Of a DNA stretch of 64,000 bases, positions 10,396 through 21,196 are shown one piece after another. A program made the translations under genes and the position numbers. The stretch is from Litorilituus sediminis. Its GTDB lineage: Bacteria > Pseudomonadota > Gammaproteobacteria > Enterobacterales > Alteromonadaceae. The stretch lies in contig NZ_CP034759.1 of assembly GCF_004295665.1 (NCBI RefSeq), forward strand, positions 2,542,001 to 2,606,000, written 5' to 3'. Below the pieces are notes generated by a model that saw only the letters and a program-made list of their open reading frames with translations, was not told the origin of the DNA and did not search any database. How positions within the stretch are numbered: the first letter of the stretch is position 1; each line of letters opens with the position of its first letter.

Positions 10396-10421
10396 TTGTC
10401 TTCTCCTTAAGAACAAGCATT

Positions 10422-10462
10422 AAAAAAGGCTAGCTGTATTTAATACTCGCTAGCCTTTATTT
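10422..10462. terminator. Terminator between LysM gene and dprA
   Basis: An AAAGGCTAGC / GCTAGCCTTT stem with a 14-nt loop, flanked by A-rich and T-rich sequence. It lies 4 bp after the LysM gene stop and upstream of dprA on the minus strand. Confidence 0.78.
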
Positions 10463-10465
10463 AGG

Positions 10466-11599
10466 TTATGGTGCAGTGATTATATCCTTTAATCGTGCCG
10501 GCTTTTCAGTTCGAAGAATTAAGCCCATACTGACTTTATCCAACACTTTAAAAACTATCAGTTCACCCAGTTCTTCTTCGGGCATTTTATAATCTGACTC
10601 ATCACTTAACATGCGGTTCCAACGCGGTGCTTCAGCTTTGTATTTTGGCCCATCTGCCGTTTTTAATACTGCAGGGCTTGGGCGTTTTATTGCCATAACA
10701 TCACCAACAGTGACATCATGATTAGCGCCACGGTTGATCATGACCACTTCTAACTTACCAAACTCTCGGTTATCACTCGACGCTTTTACAATAGCGCCTC
10801 GTAATGAATCATTTGCAGCTTTCATGGTAAAGATAGATGGTAACATCTGTCCTTTATTAACAGGTACTACGTAATCACCAGCATGAATTTCTCTTTTTGC
10901 CGAAGTAACTTTCATGGTAGCAGGTTCACTATCAGCCATATTGCCGGTGCGAATAGCTTGTGCTGTACCAACCAAATTAACATAAAAGCCTAAAGACTCT
11001 TCTGTTTCAGGATCAAATAACTCTTCACCTTGGTCATAAATAGCGTAAGTCTGAGCTAAATCTAAATCACTATTTACATACACTTTAAAGCCATCAATGG
11101 TCATTCGATAACCTTCATCACTGCCAATAATATGCGGAAGTTCACTTAATTGCTGTTCAGTAAATAAATGGTCATATTTAAGGTAAGGGGCAATAACTTC
11201 TAACGGCAATAACTCAACGGCTGATTTGTCCTTCATGGTTTTACGTGCTTTAGGTGACCATTTAAAACTCGCCTTTTCTTTTGGCGTAGCTACTGGCGTG
11301 ACAACTTTATCAGCATCAGTATTGTCAACAATAAGCATTGGCTCACCCTTGTCATCCATTACTAACTTTAATACATCGCCTGGGTAAATTAGGTGTGGGT
11401 TATTTATTTCTGGATTTAAACGCCACAATTGTGGCCATAGCCATGGCTGCTCAAGAAAAACTGCCGAAATATCCCATAATGTATCACCCTTTTCTACCAA
11501 GTAAGTTTTTGGCGCATCTTCATTTAGTTTTATTTGATCAGCTAATGAAAGCAAAGGGCAAGACAATATTGATAGCGATAGTATTATTTTTTTAAGCAT
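10466..11599 (-). CDS. LysM-domain periplasmic protein
   Basis: About 377 residues. The ATG at 11599 is preferred: AGGA lies 9 nt before it, but abuts an in-frame ATG at 11608. A signal peptide (LKKIILSLSILSCPLLSLA) is followed by one LysM domain, YLVEKGDTLWDISAVFLEQP to YPGDVLKLVM (roughly residues 32-80), which would bind peptidoglycan. The rest is a mostly beta region of unknown function with a low-complexity linker. A similar gene commonly lies divergent to def in related gammaproteobacteria, between dprA and def. It shares a ~115-bp upstream region with def. Confidence 0.85.
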   Translation of the reverse strand: MLKKIILSLSILSCPLLSLADQIKLNEDAPKTYLVEKGDTLWDISAVFLEQPWLWPQLWRLNPEINNPHLIYPGDVLKLVMDDKGEPMLIVDNTDADKVVTPVATPKEKASFKWSPKARKTMKDKSAVELLPLEVIAPYLKYDHLFTEQQLSELPHIIGSDEGYRMTIDGFKVYVNSDLDLAQTYAIYDQGEELFDPETEESLGFYVNLVGTAQAIRTGNMADSEPATMKVTSAKREIHAGDYVVPVNKGQMLPSIFTMKAANDSLRGAIVKASSDNREFGKLEVVMINRGANHDVTVGDVMAIKRPSPAVLKTADGPKYKAEAPRWNRMLSDESDYKMPEEELGELIVFKVLDKVSMGLILRTEKPARLKDIITAP

Positions 11600-11714
11600 A
11601 GAGCTCATTCCTTTTTAATGCTTTTACTGTAAAGCACTATGATTAATGTAATTTAATGGCTAAAATTAGAACATAACACTCTAGATGAATTATCGCTAAT
11701 TCTTTTATTAAATT

Positions 11715-12227
11715 ATGACAATTTTAACCGTTTTACGTTTCCCTGACCCTAGATTAAGAACCAAAGCCGAACCCGTCACAGAAATATGCGACGCTACAGC
11801 TACTATTATAGACGATATGTTAGCAACTATGTATGACGAAAAAGGCGTTGGTCTTGCAGCAACTCAGGTGAATATTCACCAACGCATATTTGTAATGGAT
11901 ACCTCAGAAGATGGCAACAGCCCACTGGTCTTTATTAACCCTGAAATTATTGCCAGCAGTGATGACACGCTAATTAATGAAGAAGGCTGCTTATCTGTAC
12001 CCGGCACATACGCCAAAGTTGATCGTCATGAAACATGCACAGTAAAAGCGCTAGATCGAGACGGCAAAGAGTTTACCTTACAAGCTGAAGGCCTACAAAG
12101 CATTTGCGTTCAACATGAAATTGATCATTTAAATGGCGTTTTATTTGTCGATTATTTATCGCCATTAAAGCGTCAACGAATAAAAGCTAAGCTAGAGAAA
12201 GAAGCAAGATTAGCTAAAAACAAGTAA
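11715..12227 (+). CDS. def: Peptide deformylase
   Basis: 170 residues. It removes the formyl group from nascent N-terminal formyl-methionine. All three motifs are present: GVGLAATQ (about 44-51), EEGCLSVP with the metal-binding cysteine (about 92-99), and HEIDHLNG with the metal-binding histidines and catalytic glutamate (about 136-143). It heads the def-fmt-rsmB unit, which is conserved across gammaproteobacteria. Confidence 0.98.
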   Translation: MTILTVLRFPDPRLRTKAEPVTEICDATATIIDDMLATMYDEKGVGLAATQVNIHQRIFVMDTSEDGNSPLVFINPEIIASSDDTLINEEGCLSVPGTYAKVDRHETCTVKALDRDGKEFTLQAEGLQSICVQHEIDHLNGVLFVDYLSPLKRQRIKAKLEKEARLAKNK

Positions 12228-12262
12228 GTGAATGCACACTAACAAAATATAGGATTCCCCTT

Positions 12263-13246
12263 TTGTCTACACCTCTAAATATTATTTTTGCTGGCACCCC
12301 TGATTTTGCCGCCAAGCATTTAGCCGCGCTGATCCAATCTGAACACAATATTGTTGCTGTGTATTGCCCACCAGATAAACCAGCTGGCCGAGGCAAAAAA
12401 CTCACCGCTTGCGCAACTAAGCAATTAGCAATGGAGCATAACCTGCCGGTTGAACAACCTATTAACTTCAAAGAAACTGATTCCCAAGAGATATTGGCTC
12501 AATATAATGCCGACGTTATGGTAGTGGTTGCTTATGGTTTATTACTGCCAGAAGTGATTTTAAATACCCCTAAACTTGGCTGTATCAATGTACACGGCTC
12601 TTTATTACCTAAATGGCGAGGCGCAGCACCAATTCAACGTTCTGTTGAGGCTGGTGATGTAATCACTGGCGTTACCATTATGCAAATGGATAAAGGCTTA
12701 GATACTGGTGCTATGTTGCTTAAAGCAGAATGTGCTATTGAGGACAATGATACCAGTGCCACTATCTATGAAAAGCTTGCCGTACTTGGACCAGAAGCCT
12801 TACTCGATACTTTAGCTATGATGGCTAAAGCTGACTTTAATTCGAAAGAGCAAGCGCAAGTACAAGATAATGAACTAGCTACTTATGCACAAAAGCTTGA
12901 TAAAGCTGAAGCTGAGTTAAATTGGCAACTAAATGCACAACAATTATCACGTAAAGTAAGAGCTTATATACCTTGGCCTGTAGCACAGTTCACTTACCAA
13001 GAAGCAAATGGCAAACAGCACCGTATACGTATTTGGCAAGCTAAAGCCGAAGACAACAAGCACAACCAAGCTGCAGGCACTATTTTATCGGCAGATAAAA
13101 CTGGTATTTTAGTGGCTACGTCATCTGGTGCACTACGGTTACTTGAGCTACAACTACCTGGAAAAAAGCCATTAGCAGTTGCTGATATTCTTAATGGTCG
13201 TGCCGATTGGTTTGTCGCTGGTCAACATATTAACGGAGTGAGCTAA
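12263..13246 (+). CDS. fmt: Methionyl-tRNA formyltransferase
   Basis: 327 residues. It formylates initiator Met-tRNA with 10-formyl-THF. It starts at TTG with AGGAT about 7 nt upstream, and [17 protein letters not shown] matches the family start. Catalytic features are [15 protein letters not shown] (about 109-123) and the following [14 protein letters not shown] (about 134-147). The C-terminal OB-like domain begins near residue 205. It sits 35 bp after def and 7 bp before rsmB. Confidence 0.97.
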   Translation: MSTPLNIIFAGTPDFAAKHLAALIQSEHNIVAVYCPPDKPAGRGKKLTACATKQLAMEHNLPVEQPINFKETDSQEILAQYNADVMVVVAYGLLLPEVILNTPKLGCINVHGSLLPKWRGAAPIQRSVEAGDVITGVTIMQMDKGLDTGAMLLKAECAIEDNDTSATIYEKLAVLGPEALLDTLAMMAKADFNSKEQAQVQDNELATYAQKLDKAEAELNWQLNAQQLSRKVRAYIPWPVAQFTYQEANGKQHRIRIWQAKAEDNKHNQAAGTILSADKTGILVATSSGALRLLELQLPGKKPLAVADILNGRADWFVAGQHINGVS

Positions 13247-13253
13247 TAAGCTT

Positions 13254-14549
13254 ATGGCGAAGAATATTAGAGCATTAGCAGCAAAATGTTGCTTTAGTGT
13301 TATTGATCAAGGCCGTAGCTTAAGTGATGAGCTACCTAAAAAACAAGATTTGCTTGAAGGTAAGGATAAAGGACTGCTTCAAGAAATTTGCTATGGGGTA
13401 ATACGTTATTTACCTGAGCTAGAGCATGATGTTCGGCAACTTATGCAAAAGCCACTAACAGGTAAGCAACGAGTTTTTCACTTTCTTATCATAGTTGGCG
13501 TTTACCAAATTAAATATATGCGTGTACCCGATCACGCCGCAGTTAGCGAAACCGTTGCGGCAACATCAGCATTGAAAAATCGTCATATGAAAGCCTTGGT
13601 AAATGGCGTATTGAGAAACTTTGTTCGTCAGCAGCAAAATGAAACACAAGACGAAGCGCTTGCTGATGCAGTACGTTTTAATCACCCCGGTTGGTTTATT
13701 AAAAAGCTACAAGCGGCCTACCCAAAAAACTGGCAAGCAATATTGCAAGCAAACCAGGTAAAACCACCTATGTGGTTAAGGGTTAATCAGCAGGAAAATA
13801 GTTATGAGGATTATCAAGCCTTATTAACCAATGCTGATATAGAAATAAAAAACATTGATAAATTCAGCCAAGCAATTGAATTAACAAAAGCGGTTGAGGT
13901 TACTAAGCTACCGGGCTTTGAACAAGGTTGGGTGTCAATTCAAGATGCTGCCGCACAGCAAGCAGCTCGTCTATTAGATTGCCAAGCTGGCGATGTTGTT
14001 CTTGACTGCTGCGCAGCACCTGGGGGCAAAACTTGCCATATACTTGAACAAACACCGCAAATTCAATCTATGACCGCCATAGATATAGAACAAGACAGGT
14101 TAACACGCGTAAGCGACAACCTAAGCAGGTTGAATTTGAAGGCAAATATTATCGCCGGCGATGCTGCAAGTAAAGATTGGTGGCAAGGTGAAATGTTTGA
14201 TCGCATCTTACTTGATGCCCCCTGCTCTGGCACAGGTGTTATAAGACGTCACCCAGATATAAAGTGGCTGCGAAAAGCATCAGATATCTCTACACTAGTG
14301 GAGTTACAACAGCAAATATTAAAAAACATATGGTCTTTGCTTAAGCCCGGTGGTACTTTGCTTTATGCAACTTGTAGTATTTTACCTGAAGAAAACCGTG
14401 AGCAAATTAAGCACTTTGTTGAACAAACTGCTGATGCCGAATTATTAGCAATTGCTCAAAGTGATGATGACATTGGTTGGCAACTTTTACCTGATGAGCG
14501 CAATATGGATGGTTTTTACTATGCCAAACTCATTAAAAAAGCATCTTAA
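13254..14549 (+). CDS. rsmB: 16S rRNA m5C967 methyltransferase
   Basis: 431 residues. An N-terminal NusB-like RNA-binding domain (about 1-140) precedes a SAM-dependent methyltransferase domain. Motif I is DCCAAPGGKTCH (about 247-258). DAPCSGTGVIRRHPDIKW (about 320-337) carries the motif IV cysteine, and YATCSILPEEN the catalytic cysteine. It modifies C967 of 16S rRNA. Part of the def-fmt-rsmB-trkA run. Confidence 0.97.
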   Translation: MAKNIRALAAKCCFSVIDQGRSLSDELPKKQDLLEGKDKGLLQEICYGVIRYLPELEHDVRQLMQKPLTGKQRVFHFLIIVGVYQIKYMRVPDHAAVSETVAATSALKNRHMKALVNGVLRNFVRQQQNETQDEALADAVRFNHPGWFIKKLQAAYPKNWQAILQANQVKPPMWLRVNQQENSYEDYQALLTNADIEIKNIDKFSQAIELTKAVEVTKLPGFEQGWVSIQDAAAQQAARLLDCQAGDVVLDCCAAPGGKTCHILEQTPQIQSMTAIDIEQDRLTRVSDNLSRLNLKANIIAGDAASKDWWQGEMFDRILLDAPCSGTGVIRRHPDIKWLRKASDISTLVELQQQILKNIWSLLKPGGTLLYATCSILPEENREQIKHFVEQTADAELLAIAQSDDDIGWQLLPDERNMDGFYYAKLIKKAS

Positions 14550-14587
14550 CCATAACCTAAGCATGTAAACGAGTATAAAAATAACAA

Positions 14588-15964
14588 ATGAAAATAATCA
14601 TAGTGGGCGCAGGACAAGTGGGTGGCACCTTAGCTGAAAACCTTGTCGGTGAGAACAATGAAATATCAGTTGTTGATATTGATGCAGAAAAATTGCGCAA
14701 CTTGCAAGATAAAATGGACTTGCAAGTCGTCACTGGTCAAGGTTACTACCCGGAAGTATTACGAAATGCTGGTGGCGAAGATGCCGATATGGTCATTGCG
14801 GTAACCAGTGACGATGCGACCAATATGATCACTTGTCAAATATGCTCTTCTTTATTTAACACTCATAAAAAAATTGCCCGTATTCGCTCAAATCAGGTAC
14901 TTAAGCATTCACAAGCACTGTTTCACAAAAAACACATTCCTGTTGACCATGTTATCGCCCCAGAGCAGCTAGTTACTCGTGATATTGCGCGCTTGATTGA
15001 TTACCCTGGTGCGCTGCAAGTACTTGAATTTGCTGAAGGTAAAGTTAGTTTAGTTGCCGTAAAAGCCTATTATGGTGGTTTACTGGTTGGTCATGCTTTA
15101 TCAACTTTAAAAGATCATATCCCTAATGTTGATACGCGAGTAGCCGCCATTTATCGAAATGGCAAACCTATCAGGCCATTAGGCACTACCGTGATTGAAG
15201 CAGACGATGAGGTATTTTTTATTGCTGCCAGTATTCATATTCGCGCAGTAATGAATGAGCTACAAAAACTCGAGCCTGCTTATAAGCGTATCATGATTGC
15301 CGGCGGTGGTAATATCGGTGCAGGCCTTGCAAGAATATTAGAGAAAAACCATCAAGTTAAACTGATTGAGCGCAATAGCAAACGTGCAGAAAAACTCACT
15401 TCTGAGCTCAATGAAACCTTAGTGTTTCAAGGTGACTCTTCTGATCAAGAGTTACTAACAGAAGAAAACATCGAACAGTTTGATGTCTTTATTGCGGTCA
15501 CTAACGATGATGAAGCTAATATTATGTCATCACTGCTAGCGAAAAGACTTGGTGTACGCAAAACCATGGTACTTATTCAACGCGATGCCTATATCGACTT
15601 AGTGCATGGCAGCACTATAGATATTGCAATATCACCACAACAAGCAACCATTTCAGCCCTGCTTACCCATGTTCGTAGAGGTACTATAGATAATGTTTAC
15701 AGCTTGCGCGGTGGCGCAGCAGAAGCAATTGAAATTGTTGCCAAGGGTGATGAAAAGTCATCAAAAGTAGTTGGCCGAGCAATTAAATCAATTAAATTAC
15801 CACCGGGTACAACCATAGGCGCCATAGTTCGCGGCAGTGAAGTATTAATAGCCCACTCCAACACACTCATTCGTGAAGAAGATCACGTTATATTATTCTT
15901 AGTAAATAAGAAATATATTAGTGATGTAGAAAAGCTGTTCCAAGTTAGCGCAATTTATTTCTAA
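14588..15964 (+). CDS. trkA: Trk potassium uptake regulatory subunit TrkA
   Basis: 458 residues, full length. It has two tandem RCK units, each with an NAD-binding Rossmann fold ([11 protein letters not shown] at about 7 and [12 protein letters not shown] at about 237) followed by a TrkA-C domain. It is the cytoplasmic gating partner of TrkH, encoded about 3 kb downstream on the opposite strand. A stem-loop at 15963-15988 follows the stop but has no T-run. Confidence 0.97.
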   Translation: MKIIIVGAGQVGGTLAENLVGENNEISVVDIDAEKLRNLQDKMDLQVVTGQGYYPEVLRNAGGEDADMVIAVTSDDATNMITCQICSSLFNTHKKIARIRSNQVLKHSQALFHKKHIPVDHVIAPEQLVTRDIARLIDYPGALQVLEFAEGKVSLVAVKAYYGGLLVGHALSTLKDHIPNVDTRVAAIYRNGKPIRPLGTTVIEADDEVFFIAASIHIRAVMNELQKLEPAYKRIMIAGGGNIGAGLARILEKNHQVKLIERNSKRAEKLTSELNETLVFQGDSSDQELLTEENIEQFDVFIAVTNDDEANIMSSLLAKRLGVRKTMVLIQRDAYIDLVHGSTIDIAISPQQATISALLTHVRRGTIDNVYSLRGGAAEAIEIVAKGDEKSSKVVGRAIKSIKLPPGTTIGAIVRGSEVLIAHSNTLIREEDHVILFLVNKKYISDVEKLFQVSAIYF

Positions 15965-16085
15965 CAACTAGGGTGCTTATCACCTAGTTCGCCAGACATA
16001 CTTATTTACAGCTAATTGCTTATTTTTAGGTTAGTTAGCTGTAATAATAGTGATTTATACTCATTAAAGTCATGACAGGGATTTT

Positions 16086-18980
16086 ATGAAAATCACTAAC
16101 ACTCTCTCTGCTATTACACTGGCATTATCAGGTTTATCACTTTCATCGCATGCGCAACTCGCCAACAATAGCGATAACTGGCAAACCTTTGAAACCGAAA
16201 ACTTCCGCGTTCATTACACCGAAAATTACAAGCAATGGGCATTATCAAGTGCTCGCGAGCTAGAGCAAGTAAGAAAATTAGTAAAACAGCAACAAGGTCG
16301 AGTGTTACAAGAAAAAGTTGATGCTTATATAATCGACTCCTATAACTCTGCTAATGGTTTTGCTGTACCACTGAGCAATAAGCCTTACATGGCGCTTTTT
16401 ACTACCCCGCCACTGTCTGACAGTATTATTGCCAACGCTACCAGTTGGCAGCAAATATTGGTATTGCATGAATATGTACATCTAGTTCATCTCGCGCAAC
16501 AAAGTCGCTCCAAACTAAGAAATAATATCAGTAACTGGTTTGATATTTACGAAGCTAGCCAGATAAAAGGTGAGCGTTGGGTAGCTGAAGGTTATGCAAC
16601 CTTGCTGGAATCACAAATGACAGGTACAGGCCGATTATTCAATAACCAGGTTGAAGCCATTTTGCAGCAATTTGCCCGCCAAGGCGCTCTGCCCTCATAT
16701 GAGCAACTCAGTAATGCAGACGATAACTTTATGTCAGGCTCAATGGCTTATATAGTTGGTGTACGTTACCTAACATGGCTAGAAGAAAACTACGGCAAAG
16801 AAACACTTGATGCGGTATGGACACGTTGGTCAGCCGTTAAAAATAGAACTTTCCATCAAGCCTTTAACGGTGTTTTTCCTGACTCGGCAAAAAACCTTTA
16901 TCAACGCTTTGTCGCCGAATACACCTATAAAGCCATGACAAAAGAAGCGCAATTCTCCAGCTTAGATTCAAAGCTTTGGATGGATTTAACCGGTTATGTT
17001 GACGCACCAACACTAAACCCTAGCGGAGAGCAATTAGCCGTTGTTGAAACCGAAATTAAAGATGGTAAAGCTAAAGTAACCCTTAACATATATAGCACTA
17101 AAGAAAATACTGAAAAAGCTAAAGAGTTTGAAAAAAACACCAAAGAACTATTAGCCAAAGATCCCCTAGATATTGCTGACAAAGCCCCCGAGGTATTTAA
17201 GCGAAAACAGCTGTTTACGCTTAACCAAACCAACCAACGAGGTATTAAAAACCCACGTTGGCTTAATGATGACACCATTATTTTTGGTTCAACCAGCTTA
17301 AATGGCAAAAATGAGTTTCATAAAGACTTAATTATCTGGCAGTTATCTAATAATCAAGTAACGCAATTAACTCGTGGTGAAAACTTAAGGCGCTTTGATA
17401 TCGCCCCAGATGGTCAATCGATTATTGCTGAGCGTAGTCGTTACGGGCAGTCTCAATTGGTTAGAGTCAGCTTAGCTGATAATAATAAAGGCACGGTAAT
17501 CGAAGAAATCACTAACGCAAGTACTAATCAGGTTTATGATTTTCCACGATTTAAACCAACAAATAAGCCAACTGAAAGCACTGAGCTTGCTTACCTTGTT
17601 AGTACCCTCAATAATAAATGGGCATTGAGAGTTAAAGATCTTAATACAAATGAAGAATTAGCCATACCATTACCAACAGACTACCAGTATTTGTCTTTTC
17701 CTGAGTGGTCTAAAGATGGTGAATATATTTACTATGTTGCTGGTAAACATGGCATGACTAAGCTTTATCAATACCATATCGCTAACAATAACCTATCTGC
17801 CATAAGTTCAGGCGAGCAAGCTGTCACTTGGCCTACTTTAGATAAGCAAAACAACTTACTACATTTAGCTATTTCAGCTAATGGCCCTGATATTTATCAA
17901 GTTAACTTAGCCGAAGTAGAAAAGACTGCAATAACTAACACTACAATTAAAACAAATATTAATAAAAAACAGGCTTCAAAATACCTACTTGCTGATGCTA
18001 GCATGGCAGTAGATGAAACACTTGGTGAAAATTCAAATTACGGTGTTGGCCCACAAGAAGGCACTATTACCTTAGGCGAAAGTTATTATTCAGCAAGTAG
18101 TAGCATGTTTGAGTTAGGCTATAAAAGCGGAGATATATTAGAGCGCTTTGATTGGCAGGTAAATATTAGTCAGGATGTCTTTGATAACATTCTTTCCGGC
18201 TACGCTGGCACAGTACGTTGGCAAGGCTGGCCGGTCAAACTGTTGGCTCATGGCTACCAATTTGACCTTAAAACTGACAAACAATACTCGGATGCATTAG
18301 CGTTTGGCAAAATCAAAGAAAAAGGTCTTTTTGTAGAAGCCAGCTACCCATTCAGCTATGACACCTTTGCTATCGATAGCTTTGTCCAAGCTAAATACCA
18401 AACCTTAGCAAAAGAAGATAGTTATTACCTTTCAGCGGGTTTTAGACAACACTGGTCGCTAGATAAGCAAACTTGGGGAATAAAACAAAGCTTTACTGGG
18501 CAATTTATGCTGGGCGATCAAGATAATCAAGCATCAAGTTATCAAGGGTCAAACGGCTCTATCGATATCAATGGTCACTTTAATAACTTCGGCTTAGGCT
18601 TTAGCTACACTTGGGCTGAACGCTCGAAAGATGCTGGTAATATTTTATCGCTTGGTGGCTACACCTCCACCTTAATGCAAAATAAAGCTCATCTAAATAA
18701 GAAATTAACGCCAGAACTCGCCTTTTATCAACAAATTGGCAATGACTACCAAAGCTATCAGGCCTATATACCCTTTGAGTTTGGCCAGCTATTCTATCGC
18801 CGACATGATATGAATGAGCAAGAACAAATCGACAGCTATGGTATTAGCGGCACAGTTAATGGCAGCTTTGGTTTTACCGGCATCAATAATATTTCACTTA
18901 ACTTAGGTATTGCTCAAGTTAACCCTGAAAATAGTAAGTCAGAAACTCAAGGTTGGATAGGTTTAAGTCACCAATGGTAG
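16086..18980 (+). CDS. Secreted gluzincin-like metallopeptidase/TolB-type propeller/barrel protein
   Basis: 964 residues with a signal peptide (about 1-23, cut after SSHA). Residues ~25-280 resemble a peptidase MA-like domain: HEYVH (HExxH) near residue 136 and a downstream ERWVAEGYATLLES that could supply the third zinc ligand. A middle region (~290-620) has WD/TolB-like propeller repeats such as RFDIAPDGQSI and FPEWSKDGEYIYYV. The last ~300 residues alternate in beta-strand fashion and end in an aromatic (SHQW), as in outer-membrane barrels. It is probably displayed at or anchored in the outer membrane. Substrate is unknown. Monocistronic between trkA and trkH. Confidence 0.7.
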   Translation: MKITNTLSAITLALSGLSLSSHAQLANNSDNWQTFETENFRVHYTENYKQWALSSARELEQVRKLVKQQQGRVLQEKVDAYIIDSYNSANGFAVPLSNKPYMALFTTPPLSDSIIANATSWQQILVLHEYVHLVHLAQQSRSKLRNNISNWFDIYEASQIKGERWVAEGYATLLESQMTGTGRLFNNQVEAILQQFARQGALPSYEQLSNADDNFMSGSMAYIVGVRYLTWLEENYGKETLDAVWTRWSAVKNRTFHQAFNGVFPDSAKNLYQRFVAEYTYKAMTKEAQFSSLDSKLWMDLTGYVDAPTLNPSGEQLAVVETEIKDGKAKVTLNIYSTKENTEKAKEFEKNTKELLAKDPLDIADKAPEVFKRKQLFTLNQTNQRGIKNPRWLNDDTIIFGSTSLNGKNEFHKDLIIWQLSNNQVTQLTRGENLRRFDIAPDGQSIIAERSRYGQSQLVRVSLADNNKGTVIEEITNASTNQVYDFPRFKPTNKPTESTELAYLVSTLNNKWALRVKDLNTNEELAIPLPTDYQYLSFPEWSKDGEYIYYVAGKHGMTKLYQYHIANNNLSAISSGEQAVTWPTLDKQNNLLHLAISANGPDIYQVNLAEVEKTAITNTTIKTNINKKQASKYLLADASMAVDETLGENSNYGVGPQEGTITLGESYYSASSSMFELGYKSGDILERFDWQVNISQDVFDNILSGYAGTVRWQGWPVKLLAHGYQFDLKTDKQYSDALAFGKIKEKGLFVEASYPFSYDTFAIDSFVQAKYQTLAKEDSYYLSAGFRQHWSLDKQTWGIKQSFTGQFMLGDQDNQASSYQGSNGSIDINGHFNNFGLGFSYTWAERSKDAGNILSLGGYTSTLMQNKAHLNKKLTPELAFYQQIGNDYQSYQAYIPFEFGQLFYRRHDMNEQEQIDSYGISGTVNGSFGFTGINNISLNLGIAQVNPENSKSETQGWIGLSHQW

Positions 18981-19080
18981 TTTAATCAACAATATAGATT
19001 AGGTTGTACATACATTATAACCATTTTGTATATACAACTTCTAACTGTTATAAACTAGAAGAAATGCTTACGTTTAACTG

Positions 19081-20532
19081 TTATGAACGCCAGAATGCTG
19101 GCGTAAATAACACCAGTAAAGTGAATATTTCTAAACGACCAAATAACATTGCCATAATAAGTACCCACTTACTCATATCGCTAATGCTAGAAAAGTTAGC
19201 GGCGACTTCTCCTAAACCAGGGCCAAGGTTATTAATACAAGCTGCAACGGCGGTAAAAGCGGTTATATCATCCATTCCTGCGGCTAAAAGCAACAACATA
19301 CAAATAACAAACACCGCTGCATAGGCTGAAAAAAAGCCCCAAACCGCTTCAACTACCCTATCGGGCAACACTTTTTTACCTAATTTAATACTAAATATTG
19401 CCTTAGGGTGAACTAGCTTATTTAACTCACGTAGACCTTGTAAGTACAGCAGTAACACCCGAACAACCTTCATACCGCCACCAGTACTACCAGCACAACC
19501 GCCAATAAAACTAGAAAATATTAATAAAATAGGTAGTAATGTTGGCCAATCAGCAAATGATGTGGTGGCAAAGCCTGCTGTAGTACTTATAGAAACTGAC
19601 TGAAATAACGCCTGATCTAATGCAACATCAGCATCTTGGTAAGTACCAGTCGCCATTAAAACGGTAAAACAAATTAAGGTAAGCACTACTTGGATTGCGA
19701 TAAAAACTTTGAACTCTGGGTCATAAAAATAATTTTTCAATGACTTACTTTGTAAAACCGCATAGTGAAGGGCAAAGTTAACGCCAGCAATAATTAAAAA
19801 GAACACACAAACCAAGTTAATTGTTGGGCTATTAAAATACCCCATACTGGCATCATGGGTAGAGAAACCACCTATAGCCACCGTAGAAAACGAATGACAA
19901 ATAGCATCAAACACTGACATGCCAGCTAACCAGTAAGAAAAAGCACAAGCCACTGTTAGGCCTAAATAAATATACCAGAGGTGTTTTGCCGTATCGGCAA
20001 TCCGCGGCGTCATTTTAGAATCTTTTACAGGGCCTGGCGTTTCAGCACGATAAAGCTGCATACCACCAATACCTAACATAGGTAATACAGCTACTGCTAA
20101 AACGATAATCCCCATACCGCCAAGCCATTGTAGTTGCTGACGATAAAACAATACCGCGTGCGGCAATGCTTCAATATTATTAAGTATGGTTGCCCCGGTA
20201 GTAGTTAAGCCAGAAAATGACTCAAAAAAAGCATCTGTTTTTGATAAATTTGGCTCTTCTAGTAGCATTAACGGGATCGCGGAAAAGCTTGCTAATACTA
20301 GCCAAAACAAGACAACAATTAAAAAGCCTTCTCGTGCTCGTAAGTCTGTTTTTTCATTACGGTTAGGGTACCAAGCAATTAAACCGGTAAATAAACACCA
20401 AAGAAAAGCCATAAGAAAGGGTACACCACCACCATCTCGATAAAGCATAGATATTAATGCTGGCGGCAACATAGTAACGCTCAGTAATGCCACCAGTAAT
20501 CCTAATATTCTTATTATGTTCTTATATTGCAC
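19081..20532 (-). CDS. trkH: Trk potassium transporter membrane subunit TrkH
   Basis: 483 residues, a multi-spanning member of the Trk/Ktr superfamily. The four pseudo-repeated selectivity-filter segments are recognisable: TTTGATIL (about 112-119), HSFSTVAIGGFSTHD, STTAGFATTSF and INNLGPGLGEV. It forms the K+ pore gated by TrkA. The 3' end includes a short inverted repeat (CGCCAG/CTGGCG) in the coding sequence. It lies 24 bp downstream of yigZ on the same strand, so the two are likely cotranscribed. Confidence 0.96.
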   Translation of the reverse strand: MQYKNIIRILGLLVALLSVTMLPPALISMLYRDGGGVPFLMAFLWCLFTGLIAWYPNRNEKTDLRAREGFLIVVLFWLVLASFSAIPLMLLEEPNLSKTDAFFESFSGLTTTGATILNNIEALPHAVLFYRQQLQWLGGMGIIVLAVAVLPMLGIGGMQLYRAETPGPVKDSKMTPRIADTAKHLWYIYLGLTVACAFSYWLAGMSVFDAICHSFSTVAIGGFSTHDASMGYFNSPTINLVCVFFLIIAGVNFALHYAVLQSKSLKNYFYDPEFKVFIAIQVVLTLICFTVLMATGTYQDADVALDQALFQSVSISTTAGFATTSFADWPTLLPILLIFSSFIGGCAGSTGGGMKVVRVLLLYLQGLRELNKLVHPKAIFSIKLGKKVLPDRVVEAVWGFFSAYAAVFVICMLLLLAAGMDDITAFTAVAACINNLGPGLGEVAANFSSISDMSKWVLIMAMLFGRLEIFTLLVLFTPAFWRS

Positions 20533-20556
20533 TTTGCTTTCTTATCTTTTTATTGG

Positions 20557-21171
20557 CTAATCCATTGATGCCAGTGTTAAAGCACCTGATGACATAGTTT
20601 GAATATTTTGCTTAAAAGTCGCTAATTTATCAAACGGTATAGCAAGCTCAAATGTTACCTGCTGTTGATAATCTTGCCTAATAACCTGCCCTTTTACTTG
20701 TGCTAGCAAGTGCAAAATATCATCAACTTGGCTATATTGACACGCTAGCGATTTATGCACCATAGCTATTTTCATTTCTGATTGTAACAGTGTAAGCGCT
20801 TGGCGAACACTTCCAGCATAAGCACGCTGCAAGCCGCCTGTGCCTAGCTTTACACCACCGAAATAACGAACAACCACAGCACAAACCTGGCCAACACCGC
20901 CACCTTGCAATACATTCAGCATAGGCTTACCTGCAGTTCCACTAGGCTCACCATCATCTGAAAAGCCATAACTTTGACTATCATTAACCGAGCCAGTAAT
21001 AAAAGCATAACAATGATGATTCGCTTGAGGATGCAAGACTTGCAGCTCTTTCACTATCTCTTTAGCTTGTGCTGCACTCTCACATGGACGTAGATAACAA
21101 ATAAAACGACTGCGATTAACCAATGTTTCTTCTTCAACTTGATTAATCGCTATCGGGTAGGACTGGGTCAT
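20557..21171 (-). CDS. yigZ: YigZ family protein (IMPACT/DUF1949)
   Basis: 204 residues. The N-terminal UPF0029/Impact domain contains the family signature FSDDGEPSGTAGKPML (about 75-90) and VVRYFGGVKLGTGGL (about 101-115). The C-terminal ~70 residues form the DUF1949 ferredoxin-like domain. Molecular function is unproven, with a translation-related role suspected from the eukaryotic IMPACT relative. The pepQ-yigZ-trkH order is common in gammaproteobacteria. Confidence 0.93.
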   Translation of the reverse strand: MTQSYPIAINQVEEETLVNRSRFICYLRPCESAAQAKEIVKELQVLHPQANHHCYAFITGSVNDSQSYGFSDDGEPSGTAGKPMLNVLQGGGVGQVCAVVVRYFGGVKLGTGGLQRAYAGSVRQALTLLQSEMKIAMVHKSLACQYSQVDDILHLLAQVKGQVIRQDYQQQVTFELAIPFDKLATFKQNIQTMSSGALTLASMD

Positions 21172-21196
21172 AAATTTAACTAAACACTCGCCATAA

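Noticed and set aside
10396-10416. TTG start for dprA
   Set aside because: The GTG at 10395 has AAGGAG at ideal spacing; the TTG lies upstream of that site.
15963-15988. Stem-loop after trkA as a terminator
   Set aside because: There is a good AACTAGG/CCTAGTT stem but no T-run follows, so intrinsic termination is not supported.
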